Source of the DNA: an uncultured Oscillospiraceae bacterium
GTDB taxonomy: Bacteria > Bacillota > Clostridia > Oscillospirales > Oscillospiraceae
Reading direction: 5' to 3'
Length of the DNA stretch: 64,000 nt
NCBI GenBank assembly: GCA_934590325.1
Contig: CAKTOW010000002.1
Coordinates: forward strand, 145,199 to 209,198
In this document: piece by piece, positions 1 to 8,520 of the stretch
How positions within the stretch are numbered: position 1 is the first letter of the stretch
Layout: each line of letters starts with the position of its first letter
Position numbers and translations under genes: made by a program
The notes under the pieces: model-generated
Databases searched by the model: none
What the model was told of the DNA's origin: nothing
The model's input: only the letters and a program-made list of their open reading frames with translations

Positions 1-1154
1 TGGCGCCACACCAGCTCGTCGGGCAGGCCCAACTCGGTGCCCAGCCTGCGCACCTCGTCCTTGAACAGACGGCGCAGTGGCTCCACGATCTCCTTGAAAT
101 CCACGCAGTCGGGCAGGCCGCCCACGTTGTGGTGGCTCTTGATGACCACGCTCTCGCCGCCCAGGCCGGACTCCACCACGTCGGGGTAGATAGTGCCCTG
201 GGCCAGGAAGTCCACGGCACCGATCTTCTTGGCCTCTTCCTCGAACACGCGGATGAACTCCTCACCGATGATCTTGCGCTTGCGCTCCGGCTCGGTGACG
301 CCGGCCAGCTTGGTCAGGAACCGCTCGCCGGCGTTGACGCGGCGCACGTCCACGTGGAACTGGTGCTTCATCACCTGCTCCACCTGGTCGCCCTCATCCT
401 TGCGCAGCAGGCCGTGATCCACGAAGATGCACGTCAGCTGGTTGCCCACGGCGCGCTGCAGCAGCGCGGCGGCCACGGAGCTGTCCACGCCGCCGGACAG
501 CGCCAGCAGCACGCGGCCGCTGCCGATCTGGCGGCGGCACTCGGCCACGGCCTCGTCCAGATAGGACGCCATGGTCCACTCGGCGGTAAAGCCGCAGATG
601 CGGTACAGGAAGTTCTCCAGCACCTGGGTGCCGTACACCGTGTGCAGCACCTCCGGGTGGAACTGCACGCCGTACAGCTTCTTCTCTGCGTTCTCCACGG
701 CGGCAAAGCCGCAGCCCGCGGTGGTGGCCACCACCCGGAAGCCCGGGGCGATGCGCTCCACCTCCACGCCGTGGCTCATCCAGCAGACGGAGGTCTCCGG
801 CACGTTGTCGAACAGGGGGGAGGCGGTGTGGGTCAGCTCGATCTTGCCGTACTCGCGGGTCTCGGCCTTGCGGCACTGGCCGCCCAGCAGCTGCATCATC
901 AGCTGCTGCCCGTAGCAGATACCCAGCACGGGGATGCCCATTTCAAACAGTGCCTTGTCCACCATGGGGGCGTTGGGCTCGAACACGGTGGCGGGGCCGC
1001 CGGTGAGGATCAGCGCGTCCGGCGCGAAGGCGCGGATGTCCTCCATTTTCAGACGATAGGACTTGATCTCACAGTATACGCCGCACTCACGGACGCGGCG
1101 CGCCACCAGCAGGTTGTACTGCCCGCCGAAGTCCAGCACTAAGACTTTTTTCAT
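1..1154 (-). CDS. guaA: GMP synthase (glutamine-hydrolysing), 3' end outside window
   Basis: Converts XMP to GMP using glutamine and ATP, the last step of guanine nucleotide synthesis in the cytosol. About 384 residues are visible. The class I glutamine amidotransferase half carries nucleophile C80 in GICYGQQL and H166/E168 in QFHPEV. The ATP-pyrophosphatase half starts with P-loop SGGVDSS near residues 220-226. The C-terminal dimerisation domain (family length about 510 residues) lies beyond the window edge. The ATG at 1154 follows the xpt stop by one base, with a GGGAGGG ribosome site inside the xpt end, so the two genes form one purine salvage and synthesis operon. Family assignment is secure. 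Confidence 0.96.
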   Translation of the reverse strand, partial: MKKVLVLDFGGQYNLLVARRVRECGVYCEIKSYRLKMEDIRAFAPDALILTGGPATVFEPNAPMVDKALFEMGIPVLGICYGQQLMMQLLGGQCRKAETREYGKIELTHTASPLFDNVPETSVCWMSHGVEVERIAPGFRVVATTAGCGFAAVENAEKKLYGVQFHPEVLHTVYGTQVLENFLYRICGFTAEWTMASYLDEAVAECRRQIGSGRVLLALSGGVDSSVAAALLQRAVGNQLTCIFVDHGLLRKDEGDQVEQVMKHQFHVDVRRVNAGERFLTKLAGVTEPERKRKIIGEEFIRVFEEEAKKIGAVDFLAQGTIYPDVVESGLGGESVVIKSHHNVGGLPDCVDFKEIVEPLRRLFKDEVRRLGTELGLPDELVWR

Positions 1155-1155
1155 G

Positions 1156-1734
1156 TCAGGAGCCCTCCCGGAAGCGGATGTGATGCTCGTCGGCCTCGTC
1201 GATGATGGCGAGGGAGTGGATGGGATACCCGTCCCGGCGCAGGCTGTCGCCGCCGTCCTGGAAGCCCTTCTCCACCGCCACGCCGATGCCCATCAGCTGG
1301 GCGCCGGCCTTGTTCACGATGTCGATAAGGCCCCGCATGGCGTAGCCCTTGGCCATGAAGTCGTCGATGATCAGCACCTTGTCGTCCTTGGAGATCCAGT
1401 CCTGGCTCACCAGCAGCGTGACTTTTTTCTTATACGTATAAGAAAAAATATCACTCTGGTACAGACCACCCTCGATGTTGTCGCTCTTGGCCTTCTTGGC
1501 AAAGACCATGGGAACGCCATACCTCTCGGCGCAGATCGTAGCCAACGCGATACCGCTGGCCTCTGCGGTGAGCACCATAGTGATTTCCTTCGTGTCAAAA
1601 TACTTGGCAAACTCGTCTGCCATGTCCCGCATCAGCGCCGTATCGACGCGATGGTTCAGAAAACCGTCCACCTTGATGATGTTGCCGGGCAGGACGCGGC
1701 CCTCCTTCTGAATACGATCCTTCAGCTGCTGCAT
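1156..1734 (-). CDS. xpt: Xanthine phosphoribosyltransferase
   Basis: Transfers phosphoribose from PRPP to xanthine, giving XMP, which the adjacent guaA product turns into GMP. The 192-residue protein has the usual family length, with FLNHRVD near residue 25 and the PRPP loop [11 protein letters not shown] at about 120-130. A GTG at 1743 also opens the frame, but it sits almost directly on the GAGAGGAAG ribosome site. The ATG at 1734 gives normal spacing and matches family N-termini, so I chose it. No guanine riboswitch core is visible in the roughly 150-base leader, although many xpt genes of this phylum have one. Confidence 0.95.
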   Translation of the reverse strand: MQQLKDRIQKEGRVLPGNIIKVDGFLNHRVDTALMRDMADEFAKYFDTKEITMVLTAEASGIALATICAERYGVPMVFAKKAKSDNIEGGLYQSDIFSYTYKKKVTLLVSQDWISKDDKVLIIDDFMAKGYAMRGLIDIVNKAGAQLMGIGVAVEKGFQDGGDSLRRDGYPIHSLAIIDEADEHHIRFREGS

Positions 1735-1890
1735 GACCACCACTTCCTCTCAAAAAGTTATTGTAGAATTTGTGATATAAGTATCCCCACTATAACTGAT
1801 TTTGCGGGGAAAAGCGACAGGGAAAAACAGAGAACTATCCACGGGGCAAATGCGGTTTTTTGTGGGTTTTACCGGGGAAAACGGTACCGG

Positions 1891-2787
1891 TTATCCCTTC
1901 GATAAGCTGTCCTTCACAAACGCCGTGAACCGCTCGGCGGCGGCGGACTGGGGCACGTCGCTGAGCAGGCACATGTCCACGCTGCGGGCGGGGATGTCGA
2001 AGGCGGTCTTCAGCTTACGCAGGCGTCCGCTCTCCAGGTCCTTCCGCACGAATTCCTCCGTGACGCCCGCCACGCCGAAGCCGATGGCCGCCAGATCCAC
2101 CAGCAGGCTCCGCGCCCCCAGCTCGATCTCCGGGTTCAGCTTCAGCCCGTTCTGCAGGAAGAAACGCTCCAGATACAGGCGGCTGGAGGCCTTGCGCTCC
2201 AGCAGGATCAGCGGGAACGCGGCGATCTCCTCCAGCGTATAGGTGTGGTCAAAGTCGCAGGGGTAGTCCGCCCCCGCCACAAAGATGGCGTGGGTGTCGA
2301 AGCAGGGGAAGATGTGCAGGGAGGAGGTGTCCGTGGGCGTGCTGGCGAAGGCGATGTCCACCTTGCCGGAGCGCAGCAGACCCAGCACCTTGTGGCTGCG
2401 GCCGGAGATGATCTGGATGTGGATGGCCGGGTGCCGCTTGTGGAACTCGTCCAGATAGGGCAGCAGGAACTGGCTGGTGACGGTGTCGCTGGCGCCGATG
2501 GTCAGCTGGCCCATCTGCAGCTCGCGGGTCTGGCTGAGCTTTTCCTCGCCGGTCTCCAGCAGGCCCATGGCGCTGCGGACATACTCATACAGCATCTGGC
2601 CCTCGGCGGTCAGGGACACGCCCCGGGAGTTCCGGGCGAAGAGCCGGGTCTGCAGGTCGCGCTCCAGCTGCTTGATGGACTGGCTGACGGCGGACTGGGA
2701 GATATACAGCGCCTGGGCCGCGGCGGTGATGTTGCCCACCTCGGCGACCTCCTTGAACACACGGTACAGTTCCAGCTTAACGGACAT
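1891..2787 (-). CDS. LysR-family transcriptional regulator
   Basis: A 298-residue LysR-type regulator. The winged helix-turn-helix occupies about residues 1-60 (ITAAAQALYISQSAVSQSIK, then RLFARNSRGVSLT). The periplasmic-binding-like effector domain covers about residues 90-295. Effector and targets cannot be read from the sequence. It is transcribed away from the small membrane-protein and pduL pair at 2960-4096 from back-to-back promoters, and LysR proteins often control the divergent neighbour, so that pair is a plausible target. It could also act on the downstream xpt-guaA operon, but there is no direct evidence. Confidence 0.93.
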   Translation of the reverse strand: MSVKLELYRVFKEVAEVGNITAAAQALYISQSAVSQSIKQLERDLQTRLFARNSRGVSLTAEGQMLYEYVRSAMGLLETGEEKLSQTRELQMGQLTIGASDTVTSQFLLPYLDEFHKRHPAIHIQIISGRSHKVLGLLRSGKVDIAFASTPTDTSSLHIFPCFDTHAIFVAGADYPCDFDHTYTLEEIAAFPLILLERKASSRLYLERFFLQNGLKLNPEIELGARSLLVDLAAIGFGVAGVTEEFVRKDLESGRLRKLKTAFDIPARSVDMCLLSDVPQSAAAERFTAFVKDSLSKG

Positions 2788-2843
2788 AGGTATGCGCCTC
2801 CTATTAGTTGCGGTGATATTTACGCCGCGGAATATCTGATGTG

Positions 2844-2871
2844 ATTATACCAAAAAATCCGCCGAATACAA
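2844..2871 (-). promoter_or_regulatory. Sigma-A promoter of the LysR gene
   Basis: On the minus strand, -35 TTGTAT (2866-2871) and -10 TATAAT (2844-2849) are separated by 16 bases, about 55 bases upstream of the LysR start. Confidence 0.7.
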
Positions 2872-2902
2872 GGGGAAAATGTGTTTCCGGCGGCTTTTTT
2901 CC

Positions 2903-2931
2903 TTGCATACGGCGGCGGGGTGTGGTAGAAT
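2903..2931 (+). promoter_or_regulatory. Sigma-A promoter of the 2960 gene
   Basis: -35 TTGCAT (2903-2908), 17-base spacer and -10 TAGAAT (2926-2931), shortly upstream of the ATG at 2960. It lies back to back with the LysR promoter, which gives a shared control region of roughly 60 bases. Confidence 0.7.
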
Positions 2932-2959
2932 CGAATCTGTTGAGAAAAGGAGAGAGCCT

Positions 2960-3505
2960 ATGAACCGACTGAAAGATCTATGGGGCGGGCAGGACGCGGT
3001 GAACCGCATCGCCTTCATTGCCGCCATCGCCGCCTTTATCTGGTGCATCATTGAGGGACACGGCCTGTACGGCGTGGTGTTCGCGGTGGTCATCCTGTTC
3101 CTGATCATCAGCCGCCAGAGCCAGAGGGAAAAGCGCTTTGGCCGCCTGTACGGCACGCTGTATTTCCCTATGCCTGACGGCGAACTGGTGCCCCGCGCCT
3201 TTGAGCAGGTGAAGAACGAGTACGTCCACGGCGAGCAGGGCAAGTACGCCGGTCGCCCCGTGGAGCTGCGGTTCCCCTGGTGGTATCTGAACACCGACGG
3301 CGACATCGACACCGGCTTCGGCCTGACCATCCGGATCAAGGACAACGCCGAGCTGGCCGCCGAGGCCAAGGCCATGCGCCGCGGGGACTTCGTCCGCGTG
3401 GTGGGCACGCTGGTGGCCGAGCGCCGCGACTTTTTCTACATCGGCAAGCTGGAGGAACTGCAGCGCATTTCCGAAAAAGAGCTGTTTCCTCTGAAAAATC
3501 AATAA
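2960..3505 (+). CDS. Small membrane protein with cytosolic tail, unknown function
   Basis: A 181-residue protein with two closely spaced hydrophobic helices near the N-terminus (about residues 15-32 and 37-52). A basic stretch (RQSQREKR) and a soluble tail follow; the tail may form a small beta fold, with residues from about 60 onward such as LYGTLYFPMPDGE and DFVRVVGTLV. I do not recognise a named family. The start at 2960 is chosen because AAAGGAGAG lies at the right distance; the frame is open further upstream but without a ribosome site. It precedes pduL by 27 bases and shares its transcript. Confidence 0.8.
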   Translation: MNRLKDLWGGQDAVNRIAFIAAIAAFIWCIIEGHGLYGVVFAVVILFLIISRQSQREKRFGRLYGTLYFPMPDGELVPRAFEQVKNEYVHGEQGKYAGRPVELRFPWWYLNTDGDIDTGFGLTIRIKDNAELAAEAKAMRRGDFVRVVGTLVAERRDFFYIGKLEELQRISEKELFPLKNQ

Positions 3506-3532
3506 ACGCACAACACAAAGGAGAGTATTACC

Positions 3533-4096
3533 ATGAGCTTTATGATCGAGACTTCCGCCCGTCACATCCACCTGACCCAGGAGACCGTGGAGAAGCTGTT
3601 CGGCAAGGGCTATGAGCTGACCATCCGCAAGCCCCTGTCCTATCCCGGCCAGTACGCCTGCAACGAGCGTCTGACCATCGTCGGACCCAAGAAGGAGATG
3701 GCCAACGTGTCCATCCTGGGCCCCACCCGCAAGGCCGACCAGGTGGAGGTCTCCGCCACCGACGCCCGCACCCTGGGCATCGACGCGCCTATCCGCGAGA
3801 GCGGCGACGTGAAGGGCTCCGGCGCCTGTAAGCTGATCGGGCCTGCCGGCGAGGTGGAGCTGTCCGAGGGCGTCATCGTGGCCAAGCGCCACCTGCACGT
3901 CACCGAGGAGGACGCCGCCGCCATGGGCATCAAGAACGGCGAGATCATCAAGGTCGCCTGCGGCGGCGAGGGCCGTAAGCTGATCTTCGACGACGTGGTC
4001 GTCCGCGTCAATGTGGGCGGCGCCACCACCATGCACATCGATACCGACGAGTCCCAGGCCGCCAACGGCCCCACCGTGGGCGAGCTGGTCCGCTGA
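3533..4096 (+). CDS. pduL: Phosphate acyltransferase, PduL family
   Basis: PduL-type phosphotransacylase, which interconverts acyl-CoA (acetyl- or propanoyl-CoA) and acyl phosphate; with acetate kinase this yields ATP. The 187-residue protein shows the family's duplicated beta-barrel pattern, with Zn-binding histidines in ARHIHLT (about residue 10) and AKRHLHVT (about 121). No microcompartment shell protein lies nearby. The N-terminus begins directly with the catalytic fold and lacks the encapsulation helix of microcompartment PduL, so this is probably the free cytosolic Pta-replacing form. A strong terminator follows. Confidence 0.93.
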   Translation: MSFMIETSARHIHLTQETVEKLFGKGYELTIRKPLSYPGQYACNERLTIVGPKKEMANVSILGPTRKADQVEVSATDARTLGIDAPIRESGDVKGSGACKLIGPAGEVELSEGVIVAKRHLHVTEEDAAAMGIKNGEIIKVACGGEGRKLIFDDVVVRVNVGGATTMHIDTDESQAANGPTVGELVR

Positions 4097-4105
4097 CAAG
4101 CGCAT

Positions 4106-4139
4106 AAAAAATGACCACCCGGTGGGTGGTCATTTTTTT
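4106..4139. terminator. Bidirectional intrinsic terminator between pduL and DUF4097 gene
   Basis: A-rich run, stem ATGACCACCC with loop GGT region and GGGTGGTCAT, then a T run. The flanking A and T tracts let it serve both the plus-strand pduL unit and the convergent minus-strand lipoprotein gene. Confidence 0.9.
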
Positions 4140-4145
4140 GCTCAT

Positions 4146-4988
4146 TTACCGCACCGTCAGCAGCTCCACACTGCCGCTGACCGTCTGGAACTCCCACGCC
4201 GCGTCCTTCACCGTGGTGAAGGTCACGTCGCCGCTGAGCTTGCCGCTGGTGGTCTTGAACTCCACAGGCAGGGGAGAGGGCAGCGCGCTCAGATCGCGCA
4301 GCTGCATGACGATGTTCCCGCTGCTGGTCTCCGCATCTACCTCGGCCGGGAGAATGTCCAGCGTCAGGTCGATGGCACCGCTCACGCTGTCCGCTTCCAG
4401 CTTCTGTGTGCGGACGCTGCCGTCGATGTTTCCGCTGGTGGTGGACAGGGAGATCTCCCCGGCATTGGCCGCGTAGACGCTGACCGTGCCGCTGACCGAG
4501 GTCACGTCCAGCTCATTCAGCGTCAGCGTGTCCTCGTCCGTCAGGTCCACGGATACCCCGGCGCTGACGGTATCGATCTCCAGTTCATACAGAACGAGAC
4601 TGCGCGGCAGCTTTACGGTCAGTATCTTTTCCTCTGCCGCACTTATCAGCTGCGGCTGGGAGCGCACGTCCAGCGTGCTGTCGTCCTCGTCCACCCGCCA
4701 CTCCATGGGCACGCTCACCGCGCCGCCGTCGGCCAGTGTCTCGGAAAGCTCGATGCCCTCGCCGTCGTACAGCTCCACATTCACCTGCCCGCTGATCCAT
4801 TCGATGTCGATGGAGCGGAAGCCGTTCAGCTGCGTCACCGTGGCCGCCCCGACGGTATAGCCCGTGTCCGGGGTATAGGCGGTCTGTCCGTCCGTCTGCG
4901 TCCCGTCTGTCTGCCGGTGTCCGCAGCCCGCCAGCACCGCCAGCGCGCACAGCAGCAGTATCAGCGCCGGCGCCAGAAATTTCTTCAT
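4146..4988 (-). CDS. DUF4097-type beta-repeat lipoprotein
   Basis: A 280-residue predicted lipoprotein. Signal peptide residues 1-20 end in lipobox LAGC, placing it on the outer face of the membrane. The rest is a beta-solenoid-like series of short repeats with recurring VSG and TSGN/TSGK turns (for example DVTSVSGTVSV, STTSGNIDGS, FQTVSGSVEL). This is typical of DUF4097 proteins, whose function is unsettled. It starts 16 bases after the nrdG stop on the same strand and so probably rides on that transcript, with no obvious functional link. Confidence 0.82.
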   Translation of the reverse strand: MKKFLAPALILLLCALAVLAGCGHRQTDGTQTDGQTAYTPDTGYTVGAATVTQLNGFRSIDIEWISGQVNVELYDGEGIELSETLADGGAVSVPMEWRVDEDDSTLDVRSQPQLISAAEEKILTVKLPRSLVLYELEIDTVSAGVSVDLTDEDTLTLNELDVTSVSGTVSVYAANAGEISLSTTSGNIDGSVRTQKLEADSVSGAIDLTLDILPAEVDAETSSGNIVMQLRDLSALPSPLPVEFKTTSGKLSGDVTFTTVKDAAWEFQTVSGSVELLTVR

Positions 4989-5004
4989 ACCGCACCTCCT
5001 TGTG

Positions 5005-5538
5005 CTATCGTCTTAACTTGTCCCAAATGGCGATCGTCCCGGTCTCTCTTGTCTTATTCATGTCGATGACCCGCTGGTTGCGGCTGCCGCGGAACTGCAG
5101 CGATATGTCCTTCAGCTCCTTCACGAACCGCCCGTCCACCAGCACGTCGATGCACGAGAGCACCGCGTCCGTGACCTCGCACCGGGGATAGCTCCCCTGG
5201 ACCAGCAGCTCGTCGTCCAGCCGGAAGCCGGTGAAGCACCATATCGTCTTGTCCGGATACCGCTCACGTATCTCGCGCAGCAGCGGCAGCAGCTCACGCT
5301 GGTTCCGCGGCTCGAAGGGCTCTCCGCCCAGCACCGTCAGCCCGTTGACGAAGGGCTTGTCCAGCTCCGCGAATATCTCCGCCTTCGTGTCCTCCGTGAA
5401 TTCCTTACCGAAATCGAAGTCCCACGTCTGGGGCTGGAAGCAGTCCGGACAGCGGTTGGTGCAGCCCGACACGAACAGCGTCACCCGCACGCCGGTACCG
5501 TTGGCGATATCGCATTTTTTCAGTTCACCGTAATGCAT
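5005..5538 (-). CDS. nrdG: Anaerobic ribonucleotide reductase activating protein
   Basis: Radical SAM activase that makes the glycyl radical on NrdD. The 177-residue protein has the expected length. The [4Fe-4S] motif is CTNRCPDC (CX3CX2C) near residue 26, followed by the glycine-rich SAM region LTVLGGEPFEP. The frame is open to 5574, but the ATG at 5538 is preceded by GGAGG at 8-9 bases, which fixes the start. It lies downstream of nrdD beyond an intrinsic terminator, so it is likely expressed by read-through or from its own weak promoter (TATACT about 20 bases upstream of the ribosome site). Confidence 0.95.
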   Translation of the reverse strand: MHYGELKKCDIANGTGVRVTLFVSGCTNRCPDCFQPQTWDFDFGKEFTEDTKAEIFAELDKPFVNGLTVLGGEPFEPRNQRELLPLLREIRERYPDKTIWCFTGFRLDDELLVQGSYPRCEVTDAVLSCIDVLVDGRFVKELKDISLQFRGSRNQRVIDMNKTRETGTIAIWDKLRR

Positions 5539-5597
5539 GGAACGACCTCCTGTGATGGTGAGTATAACACCCAAAGGTTAAAATAACATTAAAATCC

Positions 5598-5633
5598 GAA
5601 AAAAGCACAGGGCGGGCATTCCGCCCGCCCTGT
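5598..5633 (-). terminator. Terminator between nrdD and nrdG
   Basis: On the minus strand, an 11-bp perfect GC-rich stem (ACAGGGCGGGC and its complement, loop of 5) is followed by TTTTTT. It sits just after the nrdD stop and upstream of nrdG, so it should lower nrdG relative to nrdD. Confidence 0.85.
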
Positions 5634-5646
5634 TGGGCAATGTTTC

Positions 5647-7821
5647 TTACAGATGAAGCACGCGGTCCTTGATCTCCTGCGTACGCCCCTGGTTCCAGAA
5701 CTGGGTGCCGATGTAGCCGCAGGTGCGCCGGGCCACATTCATCTTGTCCTGGTCGGTGTTGCCGCACTGGGGGCACTTCCAGATCAGCTTGCCGTCCTCC
5801 TCGACCACTTCGATCTCGCCGTCCCAGCCGCACACCTGGCAGTAGTCGCTCTTGGTGTTCAGCTCGGCGTAGATGATGTGGTCGTAGATGAACTTCATGA
5901 CCTCCAGCACCGCGTCCAGGTTGTTCTGCATGTCCGGCACTTCCACATAGCTGATGGCGCCGCCGGGGGACAGGTGCTGGAACTGGGCCTCGAACTCCAG
6001 CTTCTTGAAGGCGTCGATGGGCTCCGTCACGTGGACGTGGTAGCTGTTGGTGATGTATCCCTTGTCCGTGATTCCCTCGATGACGCCGAAGCGCTTCTGC
6101 AGGCACTTGGCGAACTTGTAGGTGGTGGACTCCAGCGGCGTGCCGTACAGGGAGAAGTCGATGTTGTGCTGCGCCTTCCAGGTCTTGCAGGCGGCATTGA
6201 GCCGGTGCATGATCTCCAGCGCGAAGGGGGTGGCGCTGGGGTCGGTGTGGCTCTTGCCGGTCATGTACTTCACGCACTCGTACAGGCCTGCGTAGCCCAG
6301 GGAGATGGTGGAATACCCGCCGTACAGCAGCTTGTCGATGGGCTCGCCCTTCTTCAGCCGCGCGCAGGCGCCGTACTGCCACAGGATGGGTGCCGCGTCG
6401 GACAGGGTGCCCTTCAGCCGCTCGTGGCGGCACAGCAGCGCCCGGTGGCACAGCTCCATGCGCTCGTCAAAGATGCGCCAGAACTTCTCGATGTTCCCTC
6501 CGGAGCTCAGGGCGATGTCCGGCAGGTTCACGGTGACCACGCCCTGGTTGAAGCGTCCGTAGTACTTGGGCTGGCCGTTCTCGTCCACATAGGGGGTCAG
6601 GAAGCTGCGGCAGCCCATGCAGGGATAGCAATGGCCGTTGCCGTTCTTGTCCACCTTCAGCTCCAGCATCTTTTTCTCGCTGATATAGTCGGGCACCATG
6701 CGCTTGGCGGTGCACTTGGCCGCCAGCTTCGTCAGCTCCCAGTACTTGCTGCCCTCCCGGATGTTGTCCTCTTCCAGCACGTAGATCAGCTTGGGGAAGG
6801 CGGGGGTGACCCACACGCCCTTCTCGTTCTTCACGCCCTGGTACCGCTGCAGCAGGGTCTCCTCAATGATCAGGGCCAGGTCGTCCTTCTCCTGCTGGTT
6901 CTTGGCCTCGCCCAGGTACATGAACACCGTCACGAAGGGGGCTTGTCCGTTGGTGGTCAGCAGCGTCACCACCTGATACTGGATGGTCTGCACGCCGCGC
7001 CGGATCTCCTCCCGCAGCCGCTTTTCGGCGATGGAGTTGATCTGATCCTCCGTCACCGCCACGCCCACCGTGTCGAACTCGTCCCTGACGCTGGCGCGGA
7101 TCTTGTCCCGGCTCACCTGCACGAAGGGAGCCAGATGGGTCAGGGAGATGGACTGCCCGCCGTACTGGTTGCTGGCCACCTGCGCCACGATCTGGGTGGC
7201 GATGTTGCAGGCGGTGGCGAAGCTGTGGGGCTTTTCGATCAGCGTCCCGGTGATGACAGTGCCGTTTTGCAGCATATCCTCCAGATTCACCAGATCGCAG
7301 TTGTGCATGTGCTGTGCGTAGTAATCGCTGTCGTGGAAGTGGATGATGCCCTCCCGGTGCGCCTCCACAATATCCTGCGGCAGCAGTATGCGCTCGCTGA
7401 GGTCGCGGCTGACCTCGCCGGCCATATAGTCCCGCTGGGTGGAGTTCACTACAGGGTTCTTGTTGGAGTTCTCCTGCTTGGCCTCCTCATTGTTGCACTC
7501 GATGAGGGAGAGGATCTTATCATCCGTGGTGTTGGACTTACGCACCAGGGAGCGGGTGTACCGGTAGGTGATGTAGTGCTTGGCCACCTCGAAGGCACCG
7601 TGGGCCATGATGTAATGCTCCACCATGTCCTGTATCTCCTCCACGGTGGGGGCGCGGTTCATCTTCTGGCACTGCAGCTCCACGGATTCCGCGATCCGCT
7701 GGATCTGCACCGGCGTCATCCGGTCTACCTCCTCCACGGACTCGTTGGCTTTGGTGATGGCGATAATGATCTTGGTGATGTCGAAGCCCACCTCGGCGCC
7801 GTTTCTCTTGATGATTTTCAT
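5647..7821 (-). CDS. nrdD: Class III anaerobic ribonucleoside-triphosphate reductase
   Basis: Oxygen-sensitive glycyl radical enzyme reducing NTPs to dNTPs, with formate as the usual reductant. The protein has 724 residues. An N-terminal ATP-cone (about residues 1-95, KIIKRNGAEVGFD) gives allosteric control. The catalytic barrel contains CYPCMGCRSF. The C-terminal zinc site has two CXXC pairs (CQVCG and CPQCG). The glycyl radical loop is RRTCGYIGTQFWNQGRTQEI, with the radical glycine in RTCGY. The start at 7821 has an AAGGAGGAG site. Two NrdR boxes flank and overlap its promoter. Confidence 0.98.
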   Translation of the reverse strand: MKIIKRNGAEVGFDITKIIIAITKANESVEEVDRMTPVQIQRIAESVELQCQKMNRAPTVEEIQDMVEHYIMAHGAFEVAKHYITYRYTRSLVRKSNTTDDKILSLIECNNEEAKQENSNKNPVVNSTQRDYMAGEVSRDLSERILLPQDIVEAHREGIIHFHDSDYYAQHMHNCDLVNLEDMLQNGTVITGTLIEKPHSFATACNIATQIVAQVASNQYGGQSISLTHLAPFVQVSRDKIRASVRDEFDTVGVAVTEDQINSIAEKRLREEIRRGVQTIQYQVVTLLTTNGQAPFVTVFMYLGEAKNQQEKDDLALIIEETLLQRYQGVKNEKGVWVTPAFPKLIYVLEEDNIREGSKYWELTKLAAKCTAKRMVPDYISEKKMLELKVDKNGNGHCYPCMGCRSFLTPYVDENGQPKYYGRFNQGVVTVNLPDIALSSGGNIEKFWRIFDERMELCHRALLCRHERLKGTLSDAAPILWQYGACARLKKGEPIDKLLYGGYSTISLGYAGLYECVKYMTGKSHTDPSATPFALEIMHRLNAACKTWKAQHNIDFSLYGTPLESTTYKFAKCLQKRFGVIEGITDKGYITNSYHVHVTEPIDAFKKLEFEAQFQHLSPGGAISYVEVPDMQNNLDAVLEVMKFIYDHIIYAELNTKSDYCQVCGWDGEIEVVEEDGKLIWKCPQCGNTDQDKMNVARRTCGYIGTQFWNQGRTQEIKDRVLHL

Positions 7822-7888
7822 GGGAACTCCTCCTTATGATCTATCTCCACTGGTCCCGCACCGGGGACAGCGTAAGTCGTGTATTGAC

Positions 7889-7917
7889 ATAATACACTAT
7901 ATCTTGTGCTGTTGCAA
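7889..7917 (-). promoter_or_regulatory. nrdD promoter
   Basis: On the minus strand, -35 TTGCAA (7912-7917), 17-base spacer and -10 TATTAT (7889-7894). An NrdR box fills the spacer, the position expected for repression by blocking RNA polymerase. Confidence 0.82.
7894..7909. promoter_or_regulatory. NrdR box 1 (promoter-overlapping)
   Basis: The 16-base near-palindrome ACACTATATCTTGTGC closely matches the NrdR operator pattern ACACWATATMTWGTGT. It lies between the -35 and -10 of nrdD. NrdR itself is not in this window. Confidence 0.82.
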
Positions 7918-7990
7918 GACCGTAAAACCAAAATATAGGCCCGCTCTCTGCCAAAATATTCCGCCTGTTTTTGTGCAAAACGCCAAAATC

Positions 7991-8006
7991 ACACAAGATA
8001 TAGTAC
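7991..8006. promoter_or_regulatory. NrdR box 2 (distal)
   Basis: ACACAAGATATAGTAC, a second close match to the NrdR operator, centred 97 bases from box 1. Paired boxes are normal for NrdR, although this spacing is wider than the roughly three helical turns often seen. The rest of 7822-8178 holds the two divergent promoters and no gene. Confidence 0.75.
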
Positions 8007-8108
8007 TCTAACCGCCGTGCCGTGCCACTAAATGTAGTGCCGCGGCCGCCATATCCTGTATAAAACGGAAAACCCGCCGCTAAGACAGGCGGCAGGCAAA
8101 ATCTTCCA

Positions 8109-8137
8109 TTGCGTCATGCACCAAAATATGGTATACT
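8109..8137 (+). promoter_or_regulatory. Promoter of the 8179-rimM-trmD unit
   Basis: -35 TTGCGT (8109-8114), 17-base spacer, -10 TATACT (8132-8137), about 40 bases before the ATG at 8179. Confidence 0.72.
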
Positions 8138-8178
8138 GAATCGAATATAATTTACTATCGTCGAAAGGAGGGTCAGCC

Positions 8179-8505
8179 ATGCGCGGCGATACCCGCTCCC
8201 TGATACACGGCATCATCAATCTGCTGGTACCGTTTTTTATCTACGACCTGGCCTCGCTGCTGGTGGGCGCCATCACAGCGGCTAACTATAACCCCTGGCT
8301 GTCCTTCTGGCCCATGACCATCCTGCTGTGGCTGCCCTTCGTGTCCGACGCAGTCTGCGTGGTGGTGGCCGCCGTGCGGTTCCGCCGCCGGGGCCGCACC
8401 CGTGCGCTGCTGGGGCTGATATTCTCTCTGGGCGGCGCGGCGCTGTACTATATGCTGCGCTTCCAGATGCACTTCACACTGTCACAGCTGAAGAATTTCT
8501 TATGA
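8179..8505 (+). CDS. Small multi-pass membrane protein, unknown function
   Basis: A 108-residue protein with three likely membrane helices (about residues 8-30, 40-65 and 76-93) and an arginine-rich loop RFRRRGRTR between the second and third. No family is recognised. AAAGGAGGG precedes the ATG. It is the first gene of a transcript continuing 15 bases later into rimM and trmD, and nothing in the sequence suggests a direct role with them. Confidence 0.78.
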   Translation: MRGDTRSLIHGIINLLVPFFIYDLASLLVGAITAANYNPWLSFWPMTILLWLPFVSDAVCVVVAAVRFRRRGRTRALLGLIFSLGGAALYYMLRFQMHFTLSQLKNFL

Positions 8506-8520
8506 TAGGGAGGGCGTCCC

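Noticed and set aside
1735-1890. Guanine riboswitch in the xpt leader
   Set aside because: The conserved purine riboswitch core and its two kissing loops are not present on the minus strand here.
5653-7839. 728-codon open frame on the plus strand opposite nrdD
   Set aside because: It is a shadow of a GC-rich gene; the minus-strand product has every NrdD motif, and the plus-strand translation is rich in A, L, V and H without any recognisable fold.
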